64,000 nt of DNA, taken from contig OY720098.1 in NCBI GenBank assembly GCA_963082875.1, positions 14,756,001 to 14,820,000 of the forward strand, given 5' to 3'. Of this stretch, positions 1 through 10,618 are shown one piece after another. Each line of letters starts with the position of its first letter. Position 1 is the stretch's first letter. The notes beneath the pieces were generated by a model, which saw nothing but the letters and a program-made list of their open reading frames with translations, was not told the DNA's origin and ran no database searches. The position numbers and the translations under genes were made by a program. Source of the DNA: Corella eumyota. Lineage: Eukaryota > Chordata > Ascidiacea > Phlebobranchia > Corellidae.

Positions 1-291
1 CCAACTTGCTGTTGCAGGTAATCTAGTTAAGCAATATACATTTATTCTTAAGCTATACGCTAAACGTCGAAATATAAGCAAAAATGTTGCTTTGTTGGTT
101 TGGATTAAATCCGATTCCTTTTAGCTCGTAATCGAACGCCATGACCGGTATATGCCACTGTGGCCTCCTTTTTAAAATTTATAGAAATAATAACATAAAA
201 ACCTGTTTAATTGTTAGAGAATATTTGCGCGAGCACCACAAATGGGAAGTTATAATTCATTGGGCAGCCGTCCGTTTGCGATGAATGCAGC

Positions 292-453
292 ATACTTACC
301 TGACGAGGGTCTTCACTGCGATCAGGCAGGCAGTGGGCCCAGGGCGAGGCTCAGTCATTGCACTTCGACTGAGCTGATCTCTGCGATTACCCCAAATGTG
401 GGTAACTCGGACGTATAATTTCTGATAGTGGGGTCTGCGTTCGCGCTAACCCT
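292..453 (+). ncRNA. RNU1: U1 snRNA gene copy 1
   Basis: U1 snRNA is the RNA of the U1 snRNP that pairs with 5' splice sites during early spliceosome assembly. The 5' end AUACUUACCUG is complementary to CAG|GUAAGUAU. Stem-loop I follows with loop GAUCAGGCAG (U1-70K site). Stem-loop II has AUUGCACUUCG (U1A site; metazoan AUUGCACYYC). Stem-loop III is UUACCCCAAAUGUGGGUAA, the Sm site is AAUUUCUGAU, and stem-loop IV has the GCGUUCGCGC tip. The 162-nt length agrees with other animal U1 RNAs (about 164). The 3' end is set at the last base of CGCUAACCCU by alignment to known U1 and may be off by 1-3 nt. Upstream class B; private changes in the stem after SL2 (GAUCU) and before the Sm site (CGGACG). 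Confidence 0.95.
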
Positions 454-750
454 TTATTTTATTAATTTTGTGTGTTATTGATGTTTGTTGCAAATATCGG
501 TACCTACTTACTGTATGTTTGTTGTATGTAACCTAAATCTATCTAGTTAAGCAATATACATTTATTCTTAAGCTATACGCAAAACGTCGAAATATAAGCA
601 AAAGTGTTGCTTTGTTGATTTGGCTTAAATCCGATTTCTTTCAGCTCGTATTCGAATGCCATGACCGGTATATGCCACTGTGGCGTCCTTTTTCAAATCA
701 AAAAAAATAATTACATAAAAACCTGTTTAATTGTTAGAGAATATTTGCGC

Positions 751-771
751 GAGCACCACAAATGGGAAGTT
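751..771 (+). promoter_or_regulatory. PSE-like element of U1 unit (representative)
   Basis: The motif CACCACAAATGGGAAGTT ends 41 bases before the U1 start of copy 2. It resembles the metazoan snRNA proximal sequence element (TCACC...GAAAGT) in content and in its position, -61 to -41. The block from TTAGAGAATATTTGCGCGAG through this element stays nearly constant in every unit while the sequence between it and the gene differs among the B, E, K and V classes. K units read ATGGAAATTT or ATGGAAAGTT at the 3' half. No TATA box is visible near -30, as expected for an RNA polymerase II snRNA promoter. The same element lies at U1 start minus 61 to minus 41 in the other units. Confidence 0.7.
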
Positions 772-811
772 ATTATTCATTTGACAGCCGTCCGTTTGCG
801 ATGTATGCAGC

Positions 812-973
812 AAACTTACCTGACGAGGGTCTTCACTGCGATCAGGCAGGCAGTGGGCCCAGGGCGAGGCTCAGTCATTGCACTTCGACTGAGCTGACCT
901 CTGCGATTACCCAAAATGTGGGTAACTCGGTCGTATAATTTCTGATAGTGGGGTCTGCGTTCGCGCTAACCCT
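812..973 (+). ncRNA. RNU1: U1 snRNA gene copy 2, 5'-end variant
   Basis: Class E, Sm-C, SL3-Q. The RNA would begin AAACUUACCUG instead of AUACUUACCUG, losing one pair to position +8 of a consensus 5' splice site. The rest of the molecule is standard. Confidence 0.93.
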
Positions 974-1332
974 TTATTTTATTAATTTTGTGTGTTATTG
1001 ATGTTTGTTGCAAATATCGGTACCTACTTACTGTATGTTTGTTGTATGTAATGTAAATCTATCTAGTTAAGCAATATACATTTATTCTTAAGCTATACGC
1101 AAAACGTCGAAATATAAGCGAAAAGTGTTGCTTTGTTGATTTGGCTTAAATCCGATTTCTTTCAGCTCGTAATCGAATGCCATGACCGGTATACGCCACT
1201 GTGGCGTCCTTTTTCAAATCAAAAAAAATAATTACATAAAAACCTGTTTAATAGTTAGAGAATATTTGCGCGAGCACCACAAATGGAAATTTATAATTCA
1301 ATCGGCTGCCGTGCAATTGCGATGTATGCGGC

Positions 1333-1494
1333 ATACTTACCTGACGAGGGTCTTCACTGCGATCAGGCAGGCAGTGGGCCCAGGGCGAGGCTCAGTCATT
1401 GCACTTCGACTGAGCTGACCTCAGCGATTACCCGAAATGTGGGTAACTCGGTCATATAATTTGTGATAGTGGGGTCTGCGTTTGCGCTAACCCT
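1333..1494 (+). ncRNA. RNU1: U1 snRNA gene copy 3
   Basis: Class K, Sm-G. Several private changes: CCCGAAAUGUGGG in stem-loop III, CGGUCAUAUAA before the Sm site, and GCGUUUGCGC at the stem-loop IV tip. Confidence 0.93.
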
Positions 1495-1853
1495 TTATTT
1501 TATTAATTTTGTGTGTTATTGATGTTTGTTGCAAATATCGGTACCTACTTACTGTATGTTTGTTGTATGTAATGTAAATCTATCTAGTTAAGCAATATAC
1601 ATTTATTCTTAAGCTATACGCAAAACGTCGAAATATAAGCGAAAAGTGTTGCTTTGTTGATTTGGCTTAAATCCGATTTCTTTCAGCTCGTAATCGAATG
1701 CCATGACCGGTATACGCCACTGTGGCGTCCTTTTTCACATCAAAAAAAATAATTACATAAAAACCTGTTTAATTGTTAGAGAATATTTGCGCGAGCACCA
1801 CAAATGGAAATTTATAATTCAATCGGCAGCCGTGCAATTGCGATGTATGCGGC

Positions 1854-2015
1854 ATACTTACCTGACGAGGGTATTCAATGCAATCAGGCAGGCAGTGGGC
1901 CCAGGGCGAGGCTCAGTCATTGCACTTCGACTGAGCTGACCTCTGCGATTACCCCAAATGTGGGTAACTCGGTCGTATAATTTGTGATAGTGGGGTCTGC
2001 GTTCGCACTAACCCT
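1854..2015 (+). ncRNA. RNU1: U1 snRNA gene copy 4, stem-loop I variant
   Basis: Class K, Sm-G, SL3-P. Stem-loop I reads GGUAUUCAAUGCAAUCAGG. This weakens the CACUGC/GCAGUG stem without a compensating change and alters the U1-70K loop from GAUCA to AAUCA. Stem-loop IV tip is UUCGCAC. It may be a decaying copy. Confidence 0.88.
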
Positions 2016-2355
2016 TTATTTTATTAATTTTGTGTGATAATGATGTTTGGTGCAAATACCGGTACCAACTTGCTGTTGCAGGTAATCTAGTTAAGCAATA
2101 TACATTTATTCTTAAGCTATACGCTAAACGTCGAAATATAAGCAAAAATGTTGCTTTGTTGGTTTGGATTAAATCCGATTCCTTTTAGCTCGTAATCGAA
2201 CGCCATGACCGGTATATGCCACTGTGGCCTCCTTTTTAAAATTTATAGAAATAATAACATAAAAACCTGTTTAATTGTTAGAGAATATTTGCGCGAGCAC
2301 CACAAATGGGAAGTTATAATTCATTGGGCAGCCGTCCGTTTGCGATGAATGCAGC

Positions 2356-2517
2356 ATACTTACCTGACGAGGGTCTTCACTGCGATCAGGCAGGCAGTGG
2401 GCCCAGGGCGAGGCTCAGTCATTGCACTTCGACTGAGCTGACCTCTGCGATTACCTCAAATGTGGGTAACTCGGTCGTATAATTTGTGATAGTGGGGTCT
2501 GCGTTCGCGCTAACCCT
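2356..2517 (+). ncRNA. RNU1: U1 snRNA gene copy 5
   Basis: Class B after a short spacer, Sm-G. Stem-loop III reads ACCUCAAAUGUGGG; otherwise consensus. Confidence 0.94.
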
Positions 2518-2875
2518 TTATTTTATTAATTTTGTGTGTTATTGATGTTTGTTGCAAATATCGGTACCTACTTACTGTATGTTTGTTGTATGTAACGTAA
2601 ATCTATCTAGTTAAGCAATATACATTTATTCTTAAGCTATACGAAAAACGTCGAAATATAAGCAAAAGTGTTGCTTTGTTGATTTGGCTTAAATCCGATT
2701 TCTTTCAGCTCGTATTCGAATGCCATGACCGGTATATGACACTGTGGCGTCCTTTTTTAAATCAAAAAAAATAATTACATAAAAACCTGTTTAATTGTTA
2801 GAGAATATTTGCGCGAGCACCACAAATGGAAATTTATAATTCAATCGGCTGCCGTGCAATTGCGATGTATGCGGC

Positions 2876-3037
2876 ATACTTACCTGACGAGGGTCTTCAC
2901 TGCGATCAGGCAGGCAGTGGGCCCAGGGCGAGGCTCAGTCATTGCACTTCGACTGAGCTGACCTCTGCGATTACCCCAAATGTGGGTAACTCGGTCGTAT
3001 AATTTCTGATAGTGGGGTCTGCGTTCGTGCTAACCCT
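2876..3037 (+). ncRNA. RNU1: U1 snRNA gene copy 6
   Basis: Class K, Sm-C, SL3-P. One change at the stem-loop IV tip (UUCGUGC), which turns a C-G pair into G-U. Confidence 0.94.
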
Positions 3038-3377
3038 TTATTTTATTAATTTTGTGTGATAATGATGTTTGGTGCAAATACTGGTACCAACTTGCTGTTG
3101 CAGGTAATCTAGTTAAGCAATATACATTTATTCTTAAGCTATACGCTAAACGTCGAAATATAAGCAAAAATGTTGCTTTGTTGGTTTGGATTAAATCCGA
3201 TTCCTTTTAGCTCGTAATCGAACGCCATGACCGGTATATGCCACTGTGGCCTCCTTTTTAAAATTTATAGAAATAATAACATAAAAACCTGTTTAATTGT
3301 TAGAGAATATTTGCGCGAGCACCACAAATGGGAAGTTATAATTCATTGGGCAGCCGTCCGTTTGCGATGAATGCAGC

Positions 3378-3539
3378 ATACTTACCTGACGAGGGTCTTC
3401 ACTGCGATCAGGCAGGCAGTGGGCCCAGGGCGAGGCTCAGTCATTGCACTTCGACTGAGCTGACGTCTGCGATTACCCCAAATGTGGGTAACTCGGTCGT
3501 ATAATTTCTGATAGTGGGGTCTGCGTTCGCGCTAACCCT
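3378..3539 (+). ncRNA. RNU1: U1 snRNA gene copy 7
   Basis: Class B, Sm-C, SL3-P, with GCUGACGUCUGCG in place of GCUGACCUCUGCG. The following long spacer lacks the ATGTTTGTTGT segment present in most long spacers. Confidence 0.94.
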
Positions 3540-3886
3540 TTATTTTATTAATTTTGTGTGTTATTGATGTTTGTTGCAAATATCGGTACCTACTTACTGT
3601 ATGTAACGTAAATCTATCTAGTTAAGCAATATACATTTATTCTTAAACTATACGCAAAACGTCGAAATATAAGCAAAAGTGTTGCTTTGTTGATTTGGCT
3701 TAAATCCGATTTCTTTCAGCTCGTATTCAAATGCCATGACCGGTATATGCCACTGTGGCGTCCTTTTTCAAATCAAAAAAAATAATTACATAAAAACCTG
3801 TTTAATTGTTAGAGAATATTTGCGCGAGCATCACAAATGGGAAGTTATTATTCATTTGACAGCCGTCCGTTTGCGATGTATGCAGC

Positions 3887-4048
3887 ATACTTACCTGACG
3901 AGGGTTTTCACTGCGATCAGGCAGGCAGTGGGCCCAGGGCGAGGCTCAGTCATTGCACTTCGACTGAGCTGACCTCTGCGATTACCCAAAATGTGGGTAA
4001 CTCAGTCGTATAATTTCTGATAGTGGGGTCTGCGTTCGCGCTAACCCT
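3887..4048 (+). ncRNA. RNU1: U1 snRNA gene copy 8
   Basis: Class E, Sm-C, SL3-Q. Stem-loop I has GAGGGUUUUCACUGC, and CUCAGUCGUA precedes the Sm site. The PSE-like element has one change (GCATCACAAATGGG). Confidence 0.93.
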
Positions 4049-4407
4049 TTATTTTATTAATTTTGTGTGTTATTGATGTTTGTTGCAAATATCGGTACCT
4101 ACTTACTGTATGTTTGTTGTATGTAATGTAAATCTATCTAGTTAAGCAATATACATTTATTCTTAAGCTATACGCAAAACGTCGAAATATAAGCGAAAAG
4201 TGTTGCTTTGTTGATTTGGCTTAAATCCTATTTCTTTCAGCTCGTAATCGAATGCCATGACCGGTATACGCCACTGTGGCCTCCTTTTTCAAGTCAAAAA
4301 AAATAATTACATAAAAACCTGTTTAATTGTTAGAGAATATTTGCGCGAGCACCACAAATGGAAATTTATAATTCAATCGGCTGCCGTGCAATTGCGATGT
4401 ATGCAGC

Positions 4408-4569
4408 ATACTTACCTGACGAGGGTCTTCACTGCGATCAGGCAGGCAGTGGGCCCAGGGTGAGGCTCAGTCATTGCACTTCGACTGAGCTGACCTCTGC
4501 GATTACCCAAAATGTGGGTAACTCGGTCGTATAATTTCTGATAGTGGGATCTGCGTTCGCGCTAACCCT
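4408..4569 (+). ncRNA. RNU1: U1 snRNA gene copy 9
   Basis: Class K, Sm-C, SL3-Q. Changes are CCAGGGUGAGGC after stem-loop I and GUGGGAUCUGCG in stem-loop IV. Confidence 0.94.
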
Positions 4570-4928
4570 TTATTTTATTAATTTTGTGCGTTATTGATGT
4601 TTGTTGCAAATATCGGTACCTACTTACTGTATGTTTGTTGTATGTAATGTAAATCTATCTAGTTAAGCAATATACATTTATTCTTAAGCTATACGCAAAA
4701 CGTCGAAATATAAACGAAAAGTGTTGCTTTGTTGATTTGGCTTAAATCCGATTTCTTTCAGCTCGTATTCGAATGCCATGACCGGTATATGCTACTGTGG
4801 CGTCCTTTTTCAAATCAAAAAAAATAATTACATAAAAACCTGTTTAATTGTTAGAGAATATTTGAGCGAGCACCACAAATGGGAAGTTATTATTCATTTG
4901 ACAGCCGTCCGTTTGCGATGTATGCAGC

Positions 4929-5090
4929 ATACTTACCTGACGAGGGTCTTCACTGCGATCAGGCAGGCATTGGGCCCAGGGCGAGGCTCAGTCATTGCAC
5001 TTCGACTGAGCTGACCTCTGCGATTACCCAAAATGTGGGTAATTCGGTCGTATAATTTCTGATAGTGGGGTCTGCGTTCGCGCTAACCCT
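4929..5090 (+). ncRNA. RNU1: U1 snRNA gene copy 10
   Basis: Class E, Sm-C, SL3-Q. GGCAUUGGGCCC replaces GGCAGUGGGCCC in the 3' arm of stem-loop I, and AAUUCGGUC precedes the Sm site. Confidence 0.93.
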
Positions 5091-5449
5091 TTATTTTATT
5101 AATTTTGTGTGTTATTGATGTTTGTTGCAAATATCGGTACCTACTTACTGTATGTTTGTTGTATGTAATGTAAATCTATCTAGTTAAGCAATATACATTT
5201 ATTCTTAAGCTATACGCAAAACGTCGAAATATAAGCGAAAAGTGTTGCTTTGTTGATTTGGCTTAAATCCTATTTCTTTCAGCTCGTAATCGAATGCCAT
5301 GACCGGTATACGCCACTGTGGCGTCCTTTTTCAAATCAAAAAAAATAATTACATAAAAACCTGTTTAATTGTTAGAGAATATTTGCGCGAGCACCACAAA
5401 TGGAAATTTATAATTCAATCGGCTGCCGTGCAATTGCGATGTATGCGGC

Positions 5450-5611
5450 ATACTTACCTGACGAGGGTCTTCACTGCGATCAGGCAGGCAGTGGGCCCAG
5501 GGCGAGGCTCAGTCATTGCACTTCGACTGAGCTGACCTCTGCGATTACCCCAAATGTGGGTAACTCGGTCGTATAATTTCTGATAGTGGGGTCTGCGTTC
5601 GCGCTAACCCT
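5450..5611 (+). ncRNA. RNU1: U1 snRNA gene copy 11, consensus
   Basis: Class K, Sm-C, SL3-P. It matches the array consensus throughout, as do copies 20, 24, 26, 28, 29, 36, 48 and 58, and is therefore a good candidate for the major expressed U1 sequence. Confidence 0.96.
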
Positions 5612-5970
5612 TTATTTTATTAATTTTGTGTGTTATTGATGTTTGTTGCAAATATCGGTACCTACTTACTGTATGTTTGTTGTATGTAATGTAAATCTAT
5701 CTAGTTAAGAAATATACATTTATTCTTAAGCTATACGCAAAACGTCGAAATATAAGCGAAAAGTGTTGCTTTGTTGATTAGGCTTAAATCCTATTTCTTT
5801 CAGCTCGTAATCGAATGCCATGACCGGTATACGCCACTGTGGCGTCCTTTTTCAAATCAAAAAAAATAATTACATAAAAACCTGTTTAATTGTTAGAGAA
5901 TATTTGCGCGAGCACCACAAATGGAAATTTATAATTCAATCGGCTGCCGTGCAATTGCGATGTATGCGGC

Positions 5971-6132
5971 ATACTTACCTGACGAGGGTCTTCACTGCGA
6001 TCAGGCAGGCAGTGGGCCCAGGGCGAGGCTCAGTCATTGCACTTCGACTGAGCTGACCTCTGCGATTACCCCAAATGTGGGTAACTCGGTCGTATAATTT
6101 GTGATAGTGGGGTCTGCGTTCGCGCTAACCCT
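5971..6132 (+). ncRNA. RNU1: U1 snRNA gene copy 12
   Basis: Class K, SL3-P, Sm-G. It is otherwise consensus and is followed by a short spacer. Confidence 0.95.
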
Positions 6133-6472
6133 TTATTTTATTAATTTTGTGTGATAATGATGTTTGGTGCAAATACCGGTACCAACTTGCTGTTGCAGGT
6201 AATCTAGTTAAGCAATATACATTTATTCTTAAGCTATACGCTAAACGTCGAAATATAAGCAAAAATGTAGCTTTGTTGGTTTGGATTAAATCCGATTCCT
6301 TTTAGCTCGTAATCGAACGCCATGACCGGTATATGCCACTGTGGCCTCCTTTTTAAAATTTATAGAAATAATAACATAAAAACCTGTTTAATTGTTAGAG
6401 AATATTTGCGCGAGCACCACAAATGGGAAGTTATAATTCATTGGGCAGCCGTCCGTTTGCGATGAATGCAGC

Positions 6473-6634
6473 ATACTTACCTTACGAGGGTCTTCACTGC
6501 GATCAGGCAGGCAGTGGGCCCAGGGCGAGGCTCAGTCATTGCACTTCGACTGAGCTGACCTCTGCGATTACCCCAAATGTGGGTAACTCGGTCGTATAAT
6601 TTCTGATAGTGGGGTCTGCGTTCGCGCTAACCCT
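6473..6634 (+). ncRNA. RNU1: U1 snRNA gene copy 13, 5'-end variant
   Basis: Class B, Sm-C, SL3-P. The 5' end reads AUACUUACCUUACGAGG; the U replacing G falls just after the splice-site-pairing segment. Confidence 0.93.
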
Positions 6635-6992
6635 TTATTTTATTAATTTTGTGTGTTATTGATGTTTGTTGCAAATATCGGTACATACTTACTGTATGTT
6701 TGTTGTATGTAACGTAAATCTATCTAGTTAAGCAATATACATTTATTCTTAAGCTATACGCAAAACGTCGAAATATAAGCAAAAGTGTTGCTTTGTTGAT
6801 TTGGCTTAAATCCGATTTCTTTCAGCTCGTATTTAAATGCCATGACCGGTATATGCCACTGTGGCGTCCTTTTTCAAATCAAAAAAAAGAATTACATAAA
6901 AACCTGTTTAATTGTTAGAGAATATTTGCGCGAGCACCACAAATGGGAAGTTATTATTCATTTGACAGCCGTCCGTTTGCGATGTATGCAGC

Positions 6993-7154
6993 ATACTTAC
7001 CTGACGAGGGTCTTCACTGCGATCAGGCAGGCAGTGGGCCCAGGGCGAGGCTCAGTCATTGCACTTCGACTGAGCTGACCTCTGCGATTACCCAAAATGT
7101 GGGTAACTCGGTCGTATAATTTCTGATAGTGCGGTCTGCGTTCGCGCTAACCCT
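6993..7154 (+). ncRNA. RNU1: U1 snRNA gene copy 14
   Basis: Class E, Sm-C, SL3-Q. GUGCGGUCUGCG in stem-loop IV breaks one G-C pair at the base of the stem. Confidence 0.93.
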
Positions 7155-7512
7155 TTATTTTATTAATTTTGTGTGTTATTGATGTTTGTTGCAAATATCG
7201 CTACCTACTTACTGTATGTTTGTTGTATGTAATGTAAGTCTATCTAGTTAAGCAATATACATTTATTCTTAAGCTATACGCAAAACGTCGAAATATAAGC
7301 GAAAAGTGTTGCTTTGTTGATTTGGCTTAAATCCTATTTCTTTCAGCTCGTAATCGAATGCCATAACCGGTATACGCCACTGTGGTGTCCATTTTCAAAT
7401 CAAAAAAATAATTACATAAAAACCTGTTTAATTGTTAGAGAATATTTGCGCGAGCACCACAAATGGGAAGTTATTATTCATTTGGCAGCAGTCCGTTTGC
7501 GATGTATGCAGC

Positions 7513-7674
7513 ATACTTTCCTGACGAGGGTCTTCACTGCGATCAGGCAGAAAGTGGGCCCAGGGCGAGGCTCAGTCATTGCACTTCGACTGAGCTGACC
7601 TTTGCGATTACCCCAAATGTGGGTAACTCGGTCGTATAATTTCTGATAGTGGGGTCTGCGTTTGCGCTAACCCT
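7513..7674 (+). ncRNA. RNU1: U1 snRNA gene copy 15, altered splice-site-pairing end
   Basis: Class E-like (CATTTGGCAGCAGTCC), Sm-C, SL3-P. The 5' end is AUACUUUCCUG. The A-to-U change lies inside the segment that pairs with the 5' splice site, so the RNA would best fit GGAAAGUAU rather than GGUAAGUAU. Further changes are GGCAGAAAGUGGG in stem-loop I and GACCUUUGCG. Private changes are shared with copy 66 and minus copy M6. Confidence 0.88.
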
Positions 7675-8032
7675 TTATTTTATTAATTTTGTGTGTTATT
7701 GATGTTTGTTGCCAAATATTGGTACCTACTTACTCTATGTTTGTTATATGTAACGTAATCTATCTAGTTAAGCAATATACATTTATTCTTAAGCTATACG
7801 CTAAACGTCGAAATATAAGCAAAAATGTTGCTTTGTTGGTTTGGATTAAATCCGATTCCTTTTAGCTCGTAATCGAACGCCATGACCGGTATATGCCACT
7901 GTGGCGTCCTTTTTAAAATTTATAGAAATAATAACATAAAAACCTGTTTAATTGTTAGAGAATATTTGCGCGAGCACCATAAATGGGAAGTTATAATTCA
8001 TTGGGCAGCCGTCCGTTTGCGATGAATGCGGC

Positions 8033-8194
8033 GTACTTACCTGACGAGGGTCTTCACTGCGATCAGGCAGGCAGTGTGCCCAGGGCGAGGTTCAGCCATT
8101 GCAATTCGACTGAGCTGACTTCTGCGATTACCCCAAATGTGGGTAACTCGGTCGTATAATTTGTGATAGTGGGGTTTGCGTTCGCGCTAACCCT
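8033..8194 (+). ncRNA. RNU1: U1 snRNA gene copy 16, 5'-end variant
   Basis: Class B, Sm-G, SL3-P. It begins GUACUUACCUG. It also carries GCAGUGUGCCC, GAGGUUCAGCCAUUGCAAUUCG in two stretches of stem-loop II, GACUUCUGCG and GGGGUUUGCG. Most of these are shared only with minus copy M4. Confidence 0.86.
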
Positions 8195-8554
8195 TTATTT
8201 TATTAATTTTGTGTGTTATTGATGTTTGTTGCAAATATCGGTACCTACTTACTCTGTATGTTTGTTATATGTAACGTAATCTATCTAGTTAAGCAATATA
8301 CATTTATTCTTAAGCTATACGCAAAACGTCGAAATATAAGCGAAAAGTGTTGCTTTGTTGATTTGGCTTAAATCCTATTTCTTTCAGCTCGTAATCGAAT
8401 GCCATAACCGGTATACGCCACTGTGGTGTCCATTTTCAAATCAAAAAAAATAATTACATAAAAACCTGTTTAATTGTTAGAGAATATTTGCGCGAGCACC
8501 ACAAATAGGAAGTTATAATTTATTGGGCAGCGGTCCGTTTGCGATGTATGCGGC

Positions 8555-8716
8555 ATACTTACCTGAAGAGGGTATTCAATGCAATCAGGCAGGCAGTGAG
8601 ACCAGGGCGAGGCTCAGTCATTGCAATTCGACTGAGCTGACATCTGCGATTGCCCCAAATGTGGGTAACTCGGTCGTATAATTTGTGATAGTGGGGTCTG
8701 CGTTCGCGCTAACCCT
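8555..8716 (+). ncRNA. RNU1: U1 snRNA gene copy 17, diverged
   Basis: Class V, Sm-G. Stem-loop I is altered (GAAGAGGGUAUUCAAUGC, AAUCAGG loop, GUGAGACCAGG). The U1A loop has AUUGCAAUUCG and stem-loop III GAUUGCCCC. The sequence is duplicated as copy 21. It is probably a weakly functional or dead copy. Confidence 0.82.
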
Positions 8717-9056
8717 TTATTTTATTAATTTTGTGTGATAATGATGTTTGGTGCAAATACCGGTACCAACTTGCTGTTGCAGGTAATCTAGTTAAACAAT
8801 ATACATTTATTCTTAAGCTATACGCTAAATGTCGAAATATAAGCAAAAATGTTGCTTTGTTGGTTTGGATTAAATCCGATTCCTTTTAGCTCGTAATCGA
8901 ACGCCATGACTGGTATATGCCACTGTGGCCTCCTTTTTAAAATTTATAGAAATAATATCATAAAAACCTGTTTAATTGTTAGAAAATATTTGCGCGAGCA
9001 CCACAAATGGGAAGTTATAATTCATTGGACAGCCGTCCGTTTGCGATGAATGCAGC

Positions 9057-9218
9057 ATACTTACCTGACGAGGGTCTTCACTGCGATCAGGCAGGCAGTG
9101 GGCCCAGGACGAGGCTCAGTAATTGCACTTCGACTGAGCTGACCTCTGCGATTACCCCAAATGTGGGTAACTCGGTCGTATAATTTCTGATAGTGGGGTC
9201 TGCGTTCGCGCTAACCCT
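9057..9218 (+). ncRNA. RNU1: U1 snRNA gene copy 18
   Basis: Class B, Sm-C, SL3-P, with CCAGGACGAGGC and CAGUAAUUGCAC changes around stem-loop II. Duplicated as copy 22. Confidence 0.92.
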
Positions 9219-9576
9219 TTATTTTATTAATTTTGTGTGTTATTGATGTTTGTTGCAAATATCGGTACCTACTTACTGTATGTTTGTTGTATGTAACGTA
9301 AATTTATCTAGTTAAGCAATATACATTTATTCTTAAGCTATACGCAAAACGTCGAAATATAAGCAAAAGTGTTGCTTTGTTGATTTGGCTTAAATCCGAT
9401 TTCTTTCAGCTCGTATTCGAATGTCATGACCGGTATATGCCACTGTGGCGTCCTTTTTCAAATCAAAAAAAATAATTACATAAAAACCTTTTTAATTGTT
9501 AGAGAATATTTGCGCGAGCACCACAAATGGGAAGTTATTATTCATTTGTCAGCCGTCCGTTTGCGATGTATGCAGC

Positions 9577-9738
9577 ATACTTACCTGACGAGGGTCTTCA
9601 CTGCGATCAGGCAGGCAGTGGGCCCAGGGCGAGACTCAGTCATTGCACTTCGATTGAGCTGACCTCTGCGATTACCCCAAATGTGGGTAACTCGGTCGTA
9701 TAATTTCTGATAGTGGGGTCTGCGTTCGCGCTAACCCT
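9577..9738 (+). ncRNA. RNU1: U1 snRNA gene copy 19
   Basis: Class E (CATTTGTCAGCC), Sm-C, SL3-P, with GCGAGACUCAG and CUUCGAUUGAGC in stem-loop II. Duplicated as copy 23. Confidence 0.93.
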
Positions 9739-10097
9739 TTATTTTATTAATTTTGTGTGTTATTGATGTTTGTTGCAAATATCGGTACCTACTTACTGTA
9801 TGTTTGTTGTATGTAATGTAAATCTATCTAGTTAAGCAATATACATTTATTCTTAAGCCATACGCAAAACGTCGAAATATAAGCGAAAAGTGTTGCTTTG
9901 TTGATTTGGCTTAAATCCTATTTCTTTCAGCTCGTAATCGAATGCCATGACCGGTATACGTCACTGTGGCGTCCTTTTTCAAATCAAAAAAAATAATTAC
10001 ATAAAAACCTGTTTAATTGTTAGAGAATATTTGCGCGAGCACCACAAATGGAAATTTATAATTCAATCGGCTGCCGTGCAATTGCGATGTATGCAGC

Positions 10098-10259
10098 ATA
10101 CTTACCTGACGAGGGTCTTCACTGCGATCAGGCAGGCAGTGGGCCCAGGGCGAGGCTCAGTCATTGCACTTCGACTGAGCTGACCTCTGCGATTACCCCA
10201 AATGTGGGTAACTCGGTCGTATAATTTCTGATAGTGGGGTCTGCGTTCGCGCTAACCCT
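10098..10259 (+). ncRNA. RNU1: U1 snRNA gene copy 20, consensus
   Basis: Class K, Sm-C, SL3-P; the RNA matches the array consensus. It is the fourth unit of the first 2064-bp higher-order block. Confidence 0.95.
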
Positions 10260-10618
10260 TTATTTTATTAATTTTGTGTGTTATTGATGTTTGTTGCAAA
10301 TATCGGTACATACTTACTGTATGTTTGTTGTATGTAACGTAAATCTATCTAGTTAAGCAATATACATTTATTCTTAAGCTATACGCAAAACGTCGAAATA
10401 TAAGCGAAAAGTGTTGCTTTGTTGATTTGGCTTAAATCCTATTTCTTTCAGCTCGTATTTGAATGCCATGACCGGTATATGCCACTGTGGCGTCCTTTTT
10501 CAAATCAAAAAAAATAATTACATAAAAACCTGTTTAATTGTTAGAGAATATTTGCGCGAGCACCACAAATAGGAAGTTATAATTTATTGGGCAGCGGTCC
10601 GTTTGCGATGTATGCGGC

